NCBI GenBank assembly: GCA_020845575.1 | Contig: JADLFL010000001.1 | Location: 82,518-146,517, forward strand | DNA: 64,000 bases | DNA from: Acidobacteriota bacterium | GTDB taxonomy: Bacteria; Acidobacteriota; Vicinamibacteria; Vicinamibacterales; Vicinamibacteraceae | Direction of reading: 5' to 3' | Part shown: piece by piece, positions 54,872-63,189 of the stretch | Position numbering within the stretch: position 1 is the stretch's first letter | Layout of the letters: the number at the start of each line of letters is the position of its first letter | The notes under the pieces: generated by a model | The model's database searches: none | What the model was told of the DNA's origin: nothing | The model's input: only the letters and a program-made list of their open reading frames with translations | Made by a program: the position numbers and the translations under genes

Positions 54872-54947
54872 GGGCGGTTAGCTCAGTTGGTAGAGCACCG
54901 GTCTTACACACCGGCTGTCACAGGTTCGAGTCCTGTACCGCCCACCA
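54872..54947 (+). tRNA. tRNA-Val (anticodon TAC)
   Basis: Acceptor stem GGGCGGT/ACCGCCC, D arm GCTC-AGTTGGTA-GAGC, anticodon stem CCGGT/ACCGG with loop CTTACAC (anticodon TAC), T arm CAGG-TTCGAGT-CCTG, CCA encoded. 76 nt. Confidence 0.97.
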
Positions 54948-55018
54948 GTTCGCTGGTGGTTTCGTGTGAGCGTGATTTCACGGCTGCACGATCCGGTCCG
55001 GATCGGACATCAGATTGC

Positions 55019-55095
<77 letters not shown>

Positions 55096-55261
55096 CTCCC
55101 GCAACACATTCCGACGATTCCACGAGCCCATGCTTGCGTGAATTTTCCGCGCGGCTGGGGAACTCTCGCCCAGTGCGGCACGCTGGCGTGAAATCTTCGA
55201 CGATTTGGGCCTGATCGGCGACCTGCGTGGTCGGCCTCCAACTTGCACGCGTACGTCAGGC

Positions 55262-56722
55262 GTGAACGCACATGTGTCGACGCTGACGCCGCTGAACGCC
55301 ATCGGAACCCTGCCCGCGATCATCCAGGGAGGGATGGGCGTGGCGATCTCCGACTGGCGCCTCGCCAGGGCCGTGTCGACGACAGGCGCCCTCGGCGTCG
55401 TGTCGGGCACCGCTCTCGATCAGGTCCTCGCACGGCGTCTTCAGGACGGCGACATCGGTGGGCACATGCGCCGCGCCCTCGAGGCCTTCCCGATTCCCGC
55501 CATCGCCGCGCGCATCCGCGACCGCTTTTTCATCCCCGGGGGAAAGCCCCCCCGGGCCGCGTACGAGACACTCCCGCTCCAGACGGTAGAGGGCTCGGCC
55601 GCCTTCCGTGAACTGTGCGTGGTCGCGAACTTCGTCGAGGTCTGGCTCGCCCGGCAGGGCCACACCAATCCCGTTGGTATCAACTACCTCGAGAAGATCC
55701 AGATCCCGCACCTGCCGTCGATCTACGGGGCGCTGCTGGCAGGCGTGAGCGCGATCCTGATGGGCGCGGGCATCCCCCTCAGGATCCCCGGCGCCATCGA
55801 CGCCCTGACCAGCCACGAGCCTGCTTCGTATCCACTCACCGTGACGGGCGGCCAGCCCGGCGACGATGCGACGGTGACGTTCGATCCGGCCACCATCGTG
55901 GGCGACGAGAAGCCGCCTCTGACGCGCCCGGCGTTCCTGGCGATCGTCGGCTCCGCGACGCTCGCGCTGACGATGCTGCGCAAGGCCAACGGGCGGGTTG
56001 ACGGGTTCGTGATCGAAGGCCCGACGGCCGGCGGCCACAACGCGCCGCCGCGTGGCAAGCTCCAGTTGAGCGAGACCGGCGAGCCCGTCTACGGCGAGCG
56101 CGACAAGGTCGATCTCGCGGCGTTCCGCGAGTTCGATCGGCCGTTCTGGCTTGCGGGCGGGTACGGATCCCGCGATGGCCTGCGCGCCGCGCGCCAAGCC
56201 GGTGCGGCGGGCGTCCAGGTGGGGACGGCGTTCGCGCTCTGCGAGGACTCGGGCCTGCGCGCCGACTATCGCACCGAACTGCTGGCGCGCGTCAGGGACG
56301 CCGCGGCGCACGTGAAGACCGATCCGCTCGCATCGCCAACCGGGTTTCCGTTCAAGGTCGCCGACCTGCCCGGTACCGTCGCGCTGGAGGACGTGTACGC
56401 CAGGCGCGCGCGCATCTGCGATCTCGGGTACCTGCGCGAGGCCTATCGCATGGCGGACGGCACGATCGGCTACCGCTGCCCTGCCGAGCCCGTCTCCATC
56501 TACCGCAGCAAGGGCGGCGACGAAGCCGACACCGTGGGGCGCAAGTGCATCTGCAACGCGCTCGTCGCCACGGCCGGCCATCCGCAGGTGCGGGCGGGTA
56601 AACACATCGAGCCCGGCATCGTCACGTCCGGTGACGCGCTGATCGACGTGGCGCAGTTCCTCCGCGACGGGGCCGAGGCGTTCACGGCCGCCGACGTCGT
56701 ACGCGCCATCCGCGATTCGTAG
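55262..56722 (+). CDS. Nitronate monooxygenase/PfaD-like FMN-dependent barrel protein
   Basis: 486 residues; GTG chosen because the recognisable fold starts close behind (TPLNAIGTLPAIIQGGMGVAIS). An earlier in-frame start at 55205 would add residues of low quality. The FMN-binding barrel shows GALGVVSGTALDQVLARRLQ, NPVGINYLEKIQIPHLP, VIEGPTAGGHNAPP and WLAGGYGSRDG, GVQVGTAFALC. The size, near 490, is that of the large NMO/PfaD-like group rather than the 310-350 of ordinary enzymes. Reaction uncertain: nitronate oxidation or trans enoyl reduction. Confidence 0.75.
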   Translation: MNAHVSTLTPLNAIGTLPAIIQGGMGVAISDWRLARAVSTTGALGVVSGTALDQVLARRLQDGDIGGHMRRALEAFPIPAIAARIRDRFFIPGGKPPRAAYETLPLQTVEGSAAFRELCVVANFVEVWLARQGHTNPVGINYLEKIQIPHLPSIYGALLAGVSAILMGAGIPLRIPGAIDALTSHEPASYPLTVTGGQPGDDATVTFDPATIVGDEKPPLTRPAFLAIVGSATLALTMLRKANGRVDGFVIEGPTAGGHNAPPRGKLQLSETGEPVYGERDKVDLAAFREFDRPFWLAGGYGSRDGLRAARQAGAAGVQVGTAFALCEDSGLRADYRTELLARVRDAAAHVKTDPLASPTGFPFKVADLPGTVALEDVYARRARICDLGYLREAYRMADGTIGYRCPAEPVSIYRSKGGDEADTVGRKCICNALVATAGHPQVRAGKHIEPGIVTSGDALIDVAQFLRDGAEAFTAADVVRAIRDS

Positions 56723-56755
56723 GGGACCGGTGTCCCGAGCCGTCGCGCCTGTCGC

Positions 56756-56775
56756 GGGTCGGGCACGCCCGACCC
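56756..56775. repeat. GGGTCGGGC palindrome
   Basis: A perfect 9-bp stem GGGTCGGGC/GCCCGACCC with an AC loop in the gap behind the monooxygenase gene. It is a sequence variant of the GGGCCGGGC family. Confidence 0.6.
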
Positions 56776-56841
56776 CGTGCGAGAGCGTGCGTTCGAGCAT
56801 GCGGTGGCATGTCCTGTCGTCAGGCAGGCTCGTCAGTGGCG

Positions 56842-56847
56842 TACCAT
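56842..56847 (+). promoter_or_regulatory. TACCAT -10-like box before the small membrane protein
   Basis: TACCAT lies seven bases before the ATG chosen for the next gene and overlaps a possible earlier ATG. No Shine-Dalgarno sequence. Confidence 0.35.
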
Positions 56848-56854
56848 GCGGGAC

Positions 56855-57331
56855 ATGACCGCGCTGTATCCGCCAATTCTCCTCCTGCACTCCCTCACGC
56901 GCTGGGCGATCGTCGTGGCCGGCGTGTGGCTCGTCGTTGCCGCGATTCGGTCGCTCGGCCGGAGCGTCGCGTCCGGCGCCTCGCCGGTGGGCACTCCGTG
57001 GAAGGCCTACGTGCACAGCCTGCACGTGCAGCTGGTGCTCGGGGTGCTGTTGATGTTCATCAGCCCGACGGCGCAGTCCGCGTGGGCGAACATGGGGCTG
57101 ACGATGAAGACGCGAGTGTTGCGGTTCTTCACCATCGAGCACACCGTGATGATGATCCTGGCCATCGGTCTTGCGGAGGCCGGCGCCGCGCGTGCCCGCA
57201 AGGCGGGCGACGCTCAGGCAGCGGCGCGCACCACGCTCATCTTCGGAGGCCTCTCGCTGCTTCTGATCTGCGCCGCGATCCCCTGGCCCTTCATGGGTGA
57301 CATCGCACGGCCCTGGTTCCGAGTCTGGTAG
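56855..57331 (+). CDS. Four-helix membrane protein of unknown function
   Basis: 158 residues. Four hydrophobic segments: about 5-28, 55-75, 88-110 and 125-145. Conserved-looking polar residues inside or next to helices are His (LLLHSLTRW, HSLHVQL, IEHTVMM), a pattern that recalls small haem- or cytochrome b561-like proteins, but no family is recognised with confidence. An ATG three codons upstream is also possible. No operon partner. Confidence 0.6.
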   Translation: MTALYPPILLLHSLTRWAIVVAGVWLVVAAIRSLGRSVASGASPVGTPWKAYVHSLHVQLVLGVLLMFISPTAQSAWANMGLTMKTRVLRFFTIEHTVMMILAIGLAEAGAARARKAGDAQAAARTTLIFGGLSLLLICAAIPWPFMGDIARPWFRVW

Positions 57332-57464
57332 GGGCAGGCGGGCCCGGCTCCTTCGTCCGCGCCAGGGGCTGACCTGTCCGCCGTAGCCCGGCGGGCGAAG
57401 GTGGAAGCCCCCGGCCTCCATTCGTGGTGGCACGTCCTTCCTTCGGGTACGCTTGGAAGCGGTC

Positions 57465-59867
57465 ATGGCTGTCTGGAGATGGGGGCGCGGCGTGTTGAGC
57501 GGGCAGCGGCCGGGGCGCATCGGCCGCTGGTGGCTGGCGCGTCCGCGCGGACTGGCGTGGCTGCTCGGTGGACTGGCGGCCCTCGCCTGGGTGGGCCTGT
57601 TCGGCGCGCTCTGGTTCGCGTGGGACATCAGGCAGTCGCTGCCCGACCGGCGGGCGCTGTCGTCTGTCGGCGACATGGCGCAGGCGACGACGCTGTTCGA
57701 CCGGGGCGATCAGCCCGTGTTCACGATCTTCAAGGAGCAGCGCATCGAGGTGCCGCTCGAGAAGATGTCCGAGAACGTCAGGCGCGCCGTCGTCTCGGTG
57801 GAGGACCAGCGCTTCTACTCGCACAACGGCATCGACGTGGTCCGCATTGCCGCGGCGGTCCTCGCCAACGCGCGATCGGGTACGCGCGGACAGGGCGGCA
57901 GCACCATCACGCAGCAGCTCGCGCGGATGAGCTTCCTCCACAGGAAGAAGACCTACACGCGCAAGATCAAGGAAGCCTTCGCCGCGCTGCTCATCGAGCG
58001 CACCTACACGAAGGACGAGATCCTCGCGCTGTATCTCAACAAGGCGTATTTCGGCGACGGGTACCACGGAGTGGAGGCGGCGTCGCTCGGCTTCTTCGGC
58101 AAGCACGCGAGCGAGCTCGACGTGCCGGAAGCCGCGCTCGTCGCGGGCCTCATCCAGTTACCGTCCGCTTACGCACCGACGATCAACATGGAGCGTGCGG
58201 TCGCGCGGCGCAACATCGTGCTGCACACGATGCTCGACTCGGGCGCGATCGACCGCGCGACGTACGACACGGCGCGCCGCGCGCGCGTGCGACTCGCGAA
58301 CGCGTTGCGGCGCGACGAACCGTTCGGCCTGTACTTCAAGGAGCAGGTACGTCGGGAGCTCGTCGATCGCTTCGGCTGGCAGCGCGTGTCGGAGGGCGGC
58401 CTCAAGGTCTACACCACCATCGAGCCAGAGCTCCAGCGGCAGGCCGAAGCCATCGTCGAGCGCCGGCTCTCCGAGATCGAGAAGCGGCGCGGCTACAAGC
58501 ATCCGGTGCGCGCGACGATGACGATCGAGGAGGACATCGCGCCTGGCTACCTGCAGGCGGCGGTCGTGGTCATCGACCCGGCGACTGGCGCCGTGCGTGC
58601 GCAGGTCGGTGGGCGCAACTTCCGTGAGAGCCGCTTCAACAGGGCGGTGCAGGCGCGCCGGCAGTCGGGCTCCGCGTTCAAGCCGATCGTGTATGCGACG
58701 GCGATCGAGCAGGGGCAGTCGCCGGGTTCGGTGGTGAGCAACCTGAACGATCCGATCAACACGCCGTCGGGGGCCTACGTGCCCGAAGACGAGCACTCGA
58801 GCGCGGGGAGCATGACGCTGCGGACGGCGCTGCGCACGTCGAGCAATCGCGCTGCCGTGCAGTTGCTGCGAACGGTGGGCATTGCCGAAGCGGTGGACAC
58901 GGCGCAGGCGCTGTCGCTCGGTCGCATGCCTGCCGTACCGTCGATGGCGCTCGGCGCGGGAGAGGTGACGCTGCAGGCGCTCACGGCGGCGTACGGGGCG
59001 TTCGCGTCGGCGGGCGTGCTGCGCCAGCCGTATCTCGTGCGCCGCGTGGAGGATCAGGACGGCAACGTCCTCTACGCGACGGAGGCAAGGGAAACGCGCG
59101 TGTTCTCGGAGGAGACGGCCTTCCTCGTGACGAGCATGCTGGCCGACGTGATCAACGCGGGCACGGCGTGGCGCGCGCGTGCGGATGGGTTCCGCCTGCC
59201 CGCCGCCGGCAAGACGGGCACCACGAACGACTACCACGACGTGTGGTTCGTCGGGTACACGCCGACGACGGTGACAGGTGTGTGGCTGGGGTTCGACCAG
59301 CCGCAGGAAATCATCGCCAACGGCTACGCGGGCGAACTGGCGGTGCCGGTGTGGGCGAGCGTGATGGCGGTGGCCACACGGGGCAATGCACCGGAACCGT
59401 TCAAGCGTCCGAGCGGCGTGACGGGTGTGGAGATCTGCCGCGTCACGGGCAAGCGGGCGGCAGCGGGCTGTGCGCACGTGCCTGTCGAGGGACCTGATGG
59501 TACGGTCGAGGTCCGCTCGATGGCCTACGTCGAGTACTTCCGCAGGGGGACCGAGCCGCAGGACATGTGTACGGAGCACGAAGGGCCGGGTTTCTTCGAG
59601 CGGCTGGCCGGCGTCTTCGGCAAGGACAACAGCCTCAAGCCCGTCAGCGCCGAGCAGGCGGGCCTGCCGGGCGTGAGCATCCCCCGCGACGTGCCTGCCC
59701 CACCTGTCGCCGCGCGTGACGAGGACGCCCAGCGCGCGAAGGCGGCGCAGGCCGAACCGAACCGCGACGAGGCCGACAAGGGCCGCGTCGCGGCTGGTGA
59801 CAAGGAACCCGAGAAGAAGCGCGGCTTCTGGGGTCGCGTGTTCGGCCGGCGGGACAAGAAGCCATGA
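57465..59867 (+). CDS. Class A penicillin-binding protein (PBP1A-like)
   Basis: 800 residues. Membrane anchor at about 30-52. The GT51 transglycosylase domain has EDQRFYSHNGIDVVRI, GSTITQQLARMSF, EIL-ALYLNKAYFG and AALVAGLIQLPSAY. The transpeptidase domain has the Ser nucleophile in QSGSAFKPIVYA (SxxK), SSN in RTSSNRAAVQ and KTGTTND. It builds and cross-links peptidoglycan. The C-terminal 100 residues are Lys/Glu-rich and low complexity. An in-frame TTG four codons upstream is possible. Its stop overlaps holB (ATGA). Confidence 0.93.
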   Translation: MAVWRWGRGVLSGQRPGRIGRWWLARPRGLAWLLGGLAALAWVGLFGALWFAWDIRQSLPDRRALSSVGDMAQATTLFDRGDQPVFTIFKEQRIEVPLEKMSENVRRAVVSVEDQRFYSHNGIDVVRIAAAVLANARSGTRGQGGSTITQQLARMSFLHRKKTYTRKIKEAFAALLIERTYTKDEILALYLNKAYFGDGYHGVEAASLGFFGKHASELDVPEAALVAGLIQLPSAYAPTINMERAVARRNIVLHTMLDSGAIDRATYDTARRARVRLANALRRDEPFGLYFKEQVRRELVDRFGWQRVSEGGLKVYTTIEPELQRQAEAIVERRLSEIEKRRGYKHPVRATMTIEEDIAPGYLQAAVVVIDPATGAVRAQVGGRNFRESRFNRAVQARRQSGSAFKPIVYATAIEQGQSPGSVVSNLNDPINTPSGAYVPEDEHSSAGSMTLRTALRTSSNRAAVQLLRTVGIAEAVDTAQALSLGRMPAVPSMALGAGEVTLQALTAAYGAFASAGVLRQPYLVRRVEDQDGNVLYATEARETRVFSEETAFLVTSMLADVINAGTAWRARADGFRLPAAGKTGTTNDYHDVWFVGYTPTTVTGVWLGFDQPQEIIANGYAGELAVPVWASVMAVATRGNAPEPFKRPSGVTGVEICRVTGKRAAAGCAHVPVEGPDGTVEVRSMAYVEYFRRGTEPQDMCTEHEGPGFFERLAGVFGKDNSLKPVSAEQAGLPGVSIPRDVPAPPVAARDEDAQRAKAAQAEPNRDEADKGRVAAGDKEPEKKRGFWGRVFGRRDKKP

Positions 59868-60874
59868 TCCTTGCCGACATCCTCGGGCACGGGCAGCCGC
59901 GGGCGCTGCTGTTGCGCGCGGTGGTGGCGCGTAGCGTGCCGCAGACGCTGTTGTTCGACGGTCCGGACGGTGTGGGCAAGCGGACGACGGCGCTGGCTCT
60001 GGCGTCGGCGATCAACTGCGCGCAGCCGGCCATCGACGGCGATGCCTGCGGGAGCTGCTCCTCCTGCCGTCGCATCGCGCGCGCGCAGCATCCAGACATC
60101 GTGACGCTCGTGCCCAACGAGAAGGGCACCATCACCGTCGAGATGGCGCGCGACGTGGTGGGACAGGCCAGCTATCGCCCGTTCGAGGCGCGACGACGCG
60201 TGGTGATCGTCGATGCGGCAGACACGCTGCAGCCGTCGGCCCAGAACGCCCTGCTCAAGACGCTCGAGGAGCCGCCGCCCTCGTCGATGTTCATCCTCGT
60301 GACGTCGCGGCCCGACTCGCTGCTCGAGACCGTGCGATCGCGCTGTCCGCGCGTGCGCTTCGGGCGTCTGGGGCCGTCCGACCTCGCGGACGTGCTCGTC
60401 AGACACTGCGGCGTCAAGCGCGCCGATGCCGCCGGGCTTGCGGCGATGGGGGATGGCAGCGTGGCCCGCGCGCTGGCGCAGGACACCGGCGAGCTCGTCG
60501 AGGCGCGCGACGCCGCGCTCGCGTTGCTCCAGGGCGTGGCGAGCCGGCCGCCCGTGGCGGCGCGCCTGTCGCTTGCGGCGCAGCTCGTGAAGCTGCCGAA
60601 GAAGCGCGGCACGGGATCCGATCGCGAGGTGCTGGCGCGCCGGCTCGAAGCGCTGTCGCTCCTCGTGCGCGACATTGGCGTCGTCGCCTCGGGCGACGAC
60701 GGCGACTCCACGCTCGCGAACCCGGATCTGCGTCGCGACCTCGCCGGCCTCTCGCGTCACTTCGACGATGCGCGCGTGCTCGGTGCCTTCACGGCCGTCG
60801 AGCAGGCGCGCCGATCGCTCGATCGCTACCAGTCGGCCAAGGTGGTCGCCGATTGGGTGGCCTGCGAGATGTAA
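59864..60874 (+). CDS. holB: DNA polymerase III subunit delta'
   Basis: 336 residues. The AAA+ domain has the P-loop LFDGPDGVGKRTTALALAS, the zinc module CGSCSSCRRI and VIVDAADTLQPSAQNALLKT, followed by LLKTLEEPPPSSMFILVT. It is part of the clamp loader. Translationally coupled to the PBP gene and followed three bases later by ricT, a neighbourhood also found in Bacillota. Confidence 0.9.
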   Translation: MILADILGHGQPRALLLRAVVARSVPQTLLFDGPDGVGKRTTALALASAINCAQPAIDGDACGSCSSCRRIARAQHPDIVTLVPNEKGTITVEMARDVVGQASYRPFEARRRVVIVDAADTLQPSAQNALLKTLEEPPPSSMFILVTSRPDSLLETVRSRCPRVRFGRLGPSDLADVLVRHCGVKRADAAGLAAMGDGSVARALAQDTGELVEARDAALALLQGVASRPPVAARLSLAAQLVKLPKKRGTGSDREVLARRLEALSLLVRDIGVVASGDDGDSTLANPDLRRDLAGLSRHFDDARVLGAFTAVEQARRSLDRYQSAKVVADWVACEM

Positions 60875-60877
60875 GCG

Positions 60878-61663
60878 ATGGGTGATGCGACTGTGCCGCC
60901 GATCGTACCGACCGCCAGCGTGCGTTTCGTGCCCGCAGGCCGGCGGCGCTCGTTTCTGCTGCCACACCTGACGCTCGACGGCGCCCTCGCCCCTGGCGAC
61001 ACCGTCGTGGTCGACGATGGCGAGCGGCTGGCCGTGGGGACCGTCATGCTCGAAGCGGCTGACGTTGCCGCGCGCCGTGGGGCGCACGTCACCGCTGACG
61101 CGCGCACGCGCGTGATCCGCCGCACGACGGCCGACGACACCACACGGCGGCTCCAGCAGCAACTCGTGGAAGACAAGGCGTTCGCGTTCTGCCAGCTGCG
61201 AGTGCGCGAGCGGGCGCTCGACATGAAGCTCGCGCGCGTGGAGCACGCGTTCGACGGCTCGCGCCTGCTGTTCTCGTACACGGCGGAACAGCGCGTGGAC
61301 TTCCGTGAGCTCGTGCGCGACCTGGCCGCGGCGTTCCACATGCGGATCGAGATGCGGCAGATCGGCGTGCGCGATCAGGCGAAGCTGCTCGGCGGCTACG
61401 GGCCGTGCGGGCGCCCGCTGTGCTGCACCACCTGGCTCACGTCGTTCGAAGCCGTGTCGATCAAGATGGCCAAGCAGCAGGGCCTGAGCCTGAGTCCGTC
61501 GCGCCTGGCGGGTGTGTGCGGCAGGCTCAAGTGCTGCCTGCGCTACGAACTGCCCAACGCGAAGGGCGAACGGCACGCCGGCTGCGCGCAGGAAGGGTCG
61601 TGTACCAACGGCTGCGCGGGCGACGGAGCGTGCGGATCGGAGGGATGTTCGTGCGGGAAATGA
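60878..61663 (+). CDS. PSP1/RicT (YaaT)-like protein with Cys-rich tail
   Basis: 261 residues. The PSP1 C-terminal domain has FCQLRVRERALDMKLARVEH, YTAEQRVDFRELVRDLAAAF and the cysteine signatures LLGGYGPCGRPLCCTTW and GVCGRLKCCLRYE. RicT proteins hold iron-sulfur clusters and assist RNase Y or phosphorelays in Bacillus. After the domain there is a tail of about 26 residues with six more cysteines (CAQEGSCTNGCAG... GCSCGK), which is unusual. The stop overlaps pdxA (ATGA). Confidence 0.88.
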   Translation: MGDATVPPIVPTASVRFVPAGRRRSFLLPHLTLDGALAPGDTVVVDDGERLAVGTVMLEAADVAARRGAHVTADARTRVIRRTTADDTTRRLQQQLVEDKAFAFCQLRVRERALDMKLARVEHAFDGSRLLFSYTAEQRVDFRELVRDLAAAFHMRIEMRQIGVRDQAKLLGGYGPCGRPLCCTTWLTSFEAVSIKMAKQQGLSLSPSRLAGVCGRLKCCLRYELPNAKGERHAGCAQEGSCTNGCAGDGACGSEGCSCGK

Positions 61664-62583
61664 GCAGGGCGCGACGCGGGGCGGAACCGCTGCCGCGCGT
61701 GGCCGTCACGGTGGGCGACCCGGCGGGCATCGGACCGGAAGTCGCCATCGTCGCCGCGGCGTCGCGCGAAGTGCGGGCCGTCTGCGAGCCGGTGCTGTAC
61801 GGGCCGCATTCGCCGGAGGCGCTGGACGCGTTCCCCGCCGGTACCGTCAGCGCCGTGGCAGGCAGGGCGGCCTACGACGCCATCGTCGCCGCCGTCGCCG
61901 ACGCGCAGTCCGGCCACGTCGACGCGATCGCCACGGGGCCGATCCACAAGGAGGCGTTCGCCGCGTGCGGACTGCCCTGGAAGGGCCACACGGAACTGCT
62001 CGGCCATCTCACCGGCAGCCGGCAGGTGGCGATGATGTTCCACTCGGATCCGCTGCGTGTCGTGCTGGCCACGGTTCACGTGCCGATCGCGGACGTCCCG
62101 CGCCTCCTCACGCAGCCGCTCGTGGAGGACATCATCGAGCTCACCGCGCGCAGCCTGCCCGACTTCGGCTACCAGTCGCCGCGCATCGGATTGGCCGGGC
62201 TGAATCCTCACGCCGGCGAGCACGGGCTGATGGGGAGCGAAGACGATACGGTGCTGCGACCGGCGGTGGACGCGTGCCGCGCGCGTGGCATCGACGTGCA
62301 AGGCCCGCTGCCCGGCGACACCGTGTTCCTCCAGGCGGTGCGCGGCGCGTTCGACGTGGTCGTCGCCTGCTACCATGACCAGGGGCTGATCCCCGTCAAG
62401 CTGCTCGCGTTCGGGCAGTCGGTGAACGTGACGCTCGGGCTGCCGATCATCAGGACGTCGGTCGATCACGGGACGGCGTTCGACATCGCGCGGCAGGGCA
62501 CCGCCGACGCGTCGAGCATGGTGAGCGCCATCGTGCTTGCCGCGCGGATGGCCGCGAGCCGACGCGCGACGCGAGACGCCTGA
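61660..62583 (+). CDS. pdxA: 4-hydroxythreonine-4-phosphate dehydrogenase
   Basis: 307 residues from the ATG overlapping ricT. Motifs: VAVTVGDPAGIGPEVAI, the metal and substrate ligands in IATGPIHKEAF and WKGHTELLG, GLAGLNPHAGEHG, CYHDQGLIPVKL and RTSVDHGTAFDIA. It oxidises 4-phosphohydroxy-L-threonine in the pyridoxal phosphate pathway. Normal family length. Confidence 0.94.
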   Translation: MSRARRGAEPLPRVAVTVGDPAGIGPEVAIVAAASREVRAVCEPVLYGPHSPEALDAFPAGTVSAVAGRAAYDAIVAAVADAQSGHVDAIATGPIHKEAFAACGLPWKGHTELLGHLTGSRQVAMMFHSDPLRVVLATVHVPIADVPRLLTQPLVEDIIELTARSLPDFGYQSPRIGLAGLNPHAGEHGLMGSEDDTVLRPAVDACRARGIDVQGPLPGDTVFLQAVRGAFDVVVACYHDQGLIPVKLLAFGQSVNVTLGLPIIRTSVDHGTAFDIARQGTADASSMVSAIVLAARMAASRRATRDA

Positions 62584-62596
62584 CGCTCCCGTACTC

Positions 62597-63112
62597 ATGG
62601 CACTGCACCAGACGTCCACGCCGAAGTCCGCGCCGCCGAAGGCGGCCGAGAAGACGCCACGCCTGTTGGCCGACAACAGGAAGGCCGGCTTCGACTACGA
62701 GTACCTCGAACGCTACGAGGCGGGCGTGGTGTTGCTCGGCACGGAAGTGAAGGCGATTCGCGAGGGGCGCATCAACCTGCGCGACAGTTACGCGCGCGTC
62801 GAGGGCAGCGAGGTGTGGGTCTACAACATCCACATCAGCCCGTACAGCCATCGCGGGTACGCGGAGCACGAGGCGCTCCGCAAGCGGAAGCTGCTGCTCA
62901 ACAGGAGCGAGATCCGGAAGTTGATCGGTCGAACGGTGGAGAAGGGGCTCACCCTCGTCCCCACGAAGATGTACCTGAAGAACGGCCGCGTGAAGATCGA
63001 CATCGCGCTCGCGCGCGGCAAGAAGGCGTTCGACAAGCGTGAGTCGATCAAGCGCCGCGAGACGGACCGCGAAACGCGCGCCGCCCTGAAGAGCAGCGCC
63101 ACGCGCCGCTGA
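62597..63112 (+). CDS. smpB: SsrA-binding protein SmpB
   Basis: 171 residues. Motifs: LLADNRKAGFDYEYLERYEA, LLGTEVKAIREGRINLRDSY, NIHISPYSHRGYAEHEALR and TLVPTKMYLKNGRVKIDIAL, KKAFDKRESIKRRE. It brings tmRNA to stalled ribosomes. The start is 13 bases behind pdxA. No tmRNA gene is seen in the window. Confidence 0.96.
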   Translation: MALHQTSTPKSAPPKAAEKTPRLLADNRKAGFDYEYLERYEAGVVLLGTEVKAIREGRINLRDSYARVEGSEVWVYNIHISPYSHRGYAEHEALRKRKLLLNRSEIRKLIGRTVEKGLTLVPTKMYLKNGRVKIDIALARGKKAFDKRESIKRRETDRETRAALKSSATRR

Positions 63113-63189
63113 CCTGCCAGGGCCGGGCTCGGAGCGCCAGCCCTACCGACTGCGGCGATAGGCAGGGTCGGCCCTCCGGACCAGACCCG

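Noticed and set aside
50565..54911. Very long antisense open frame opposite the TonB-dependent receptor gene
   Set aside because: High GC leaves few stops in the opposite strand; the predicted product is Arg/His/Val-rich without any domain, while the plus strand encodes a complete, recognisable receptor.
57332..57464. Regulatory element before the PBP gene
   Set aside because: GC-rich stretch with partial similarity to the GGGCCGG repeats, but no clean hairpin or promoter.
63113..63189. Terminator behind smpB
   Set aside because: Only an imperfect, GC-rich palindrome-like stretch; no defined stem with T run.
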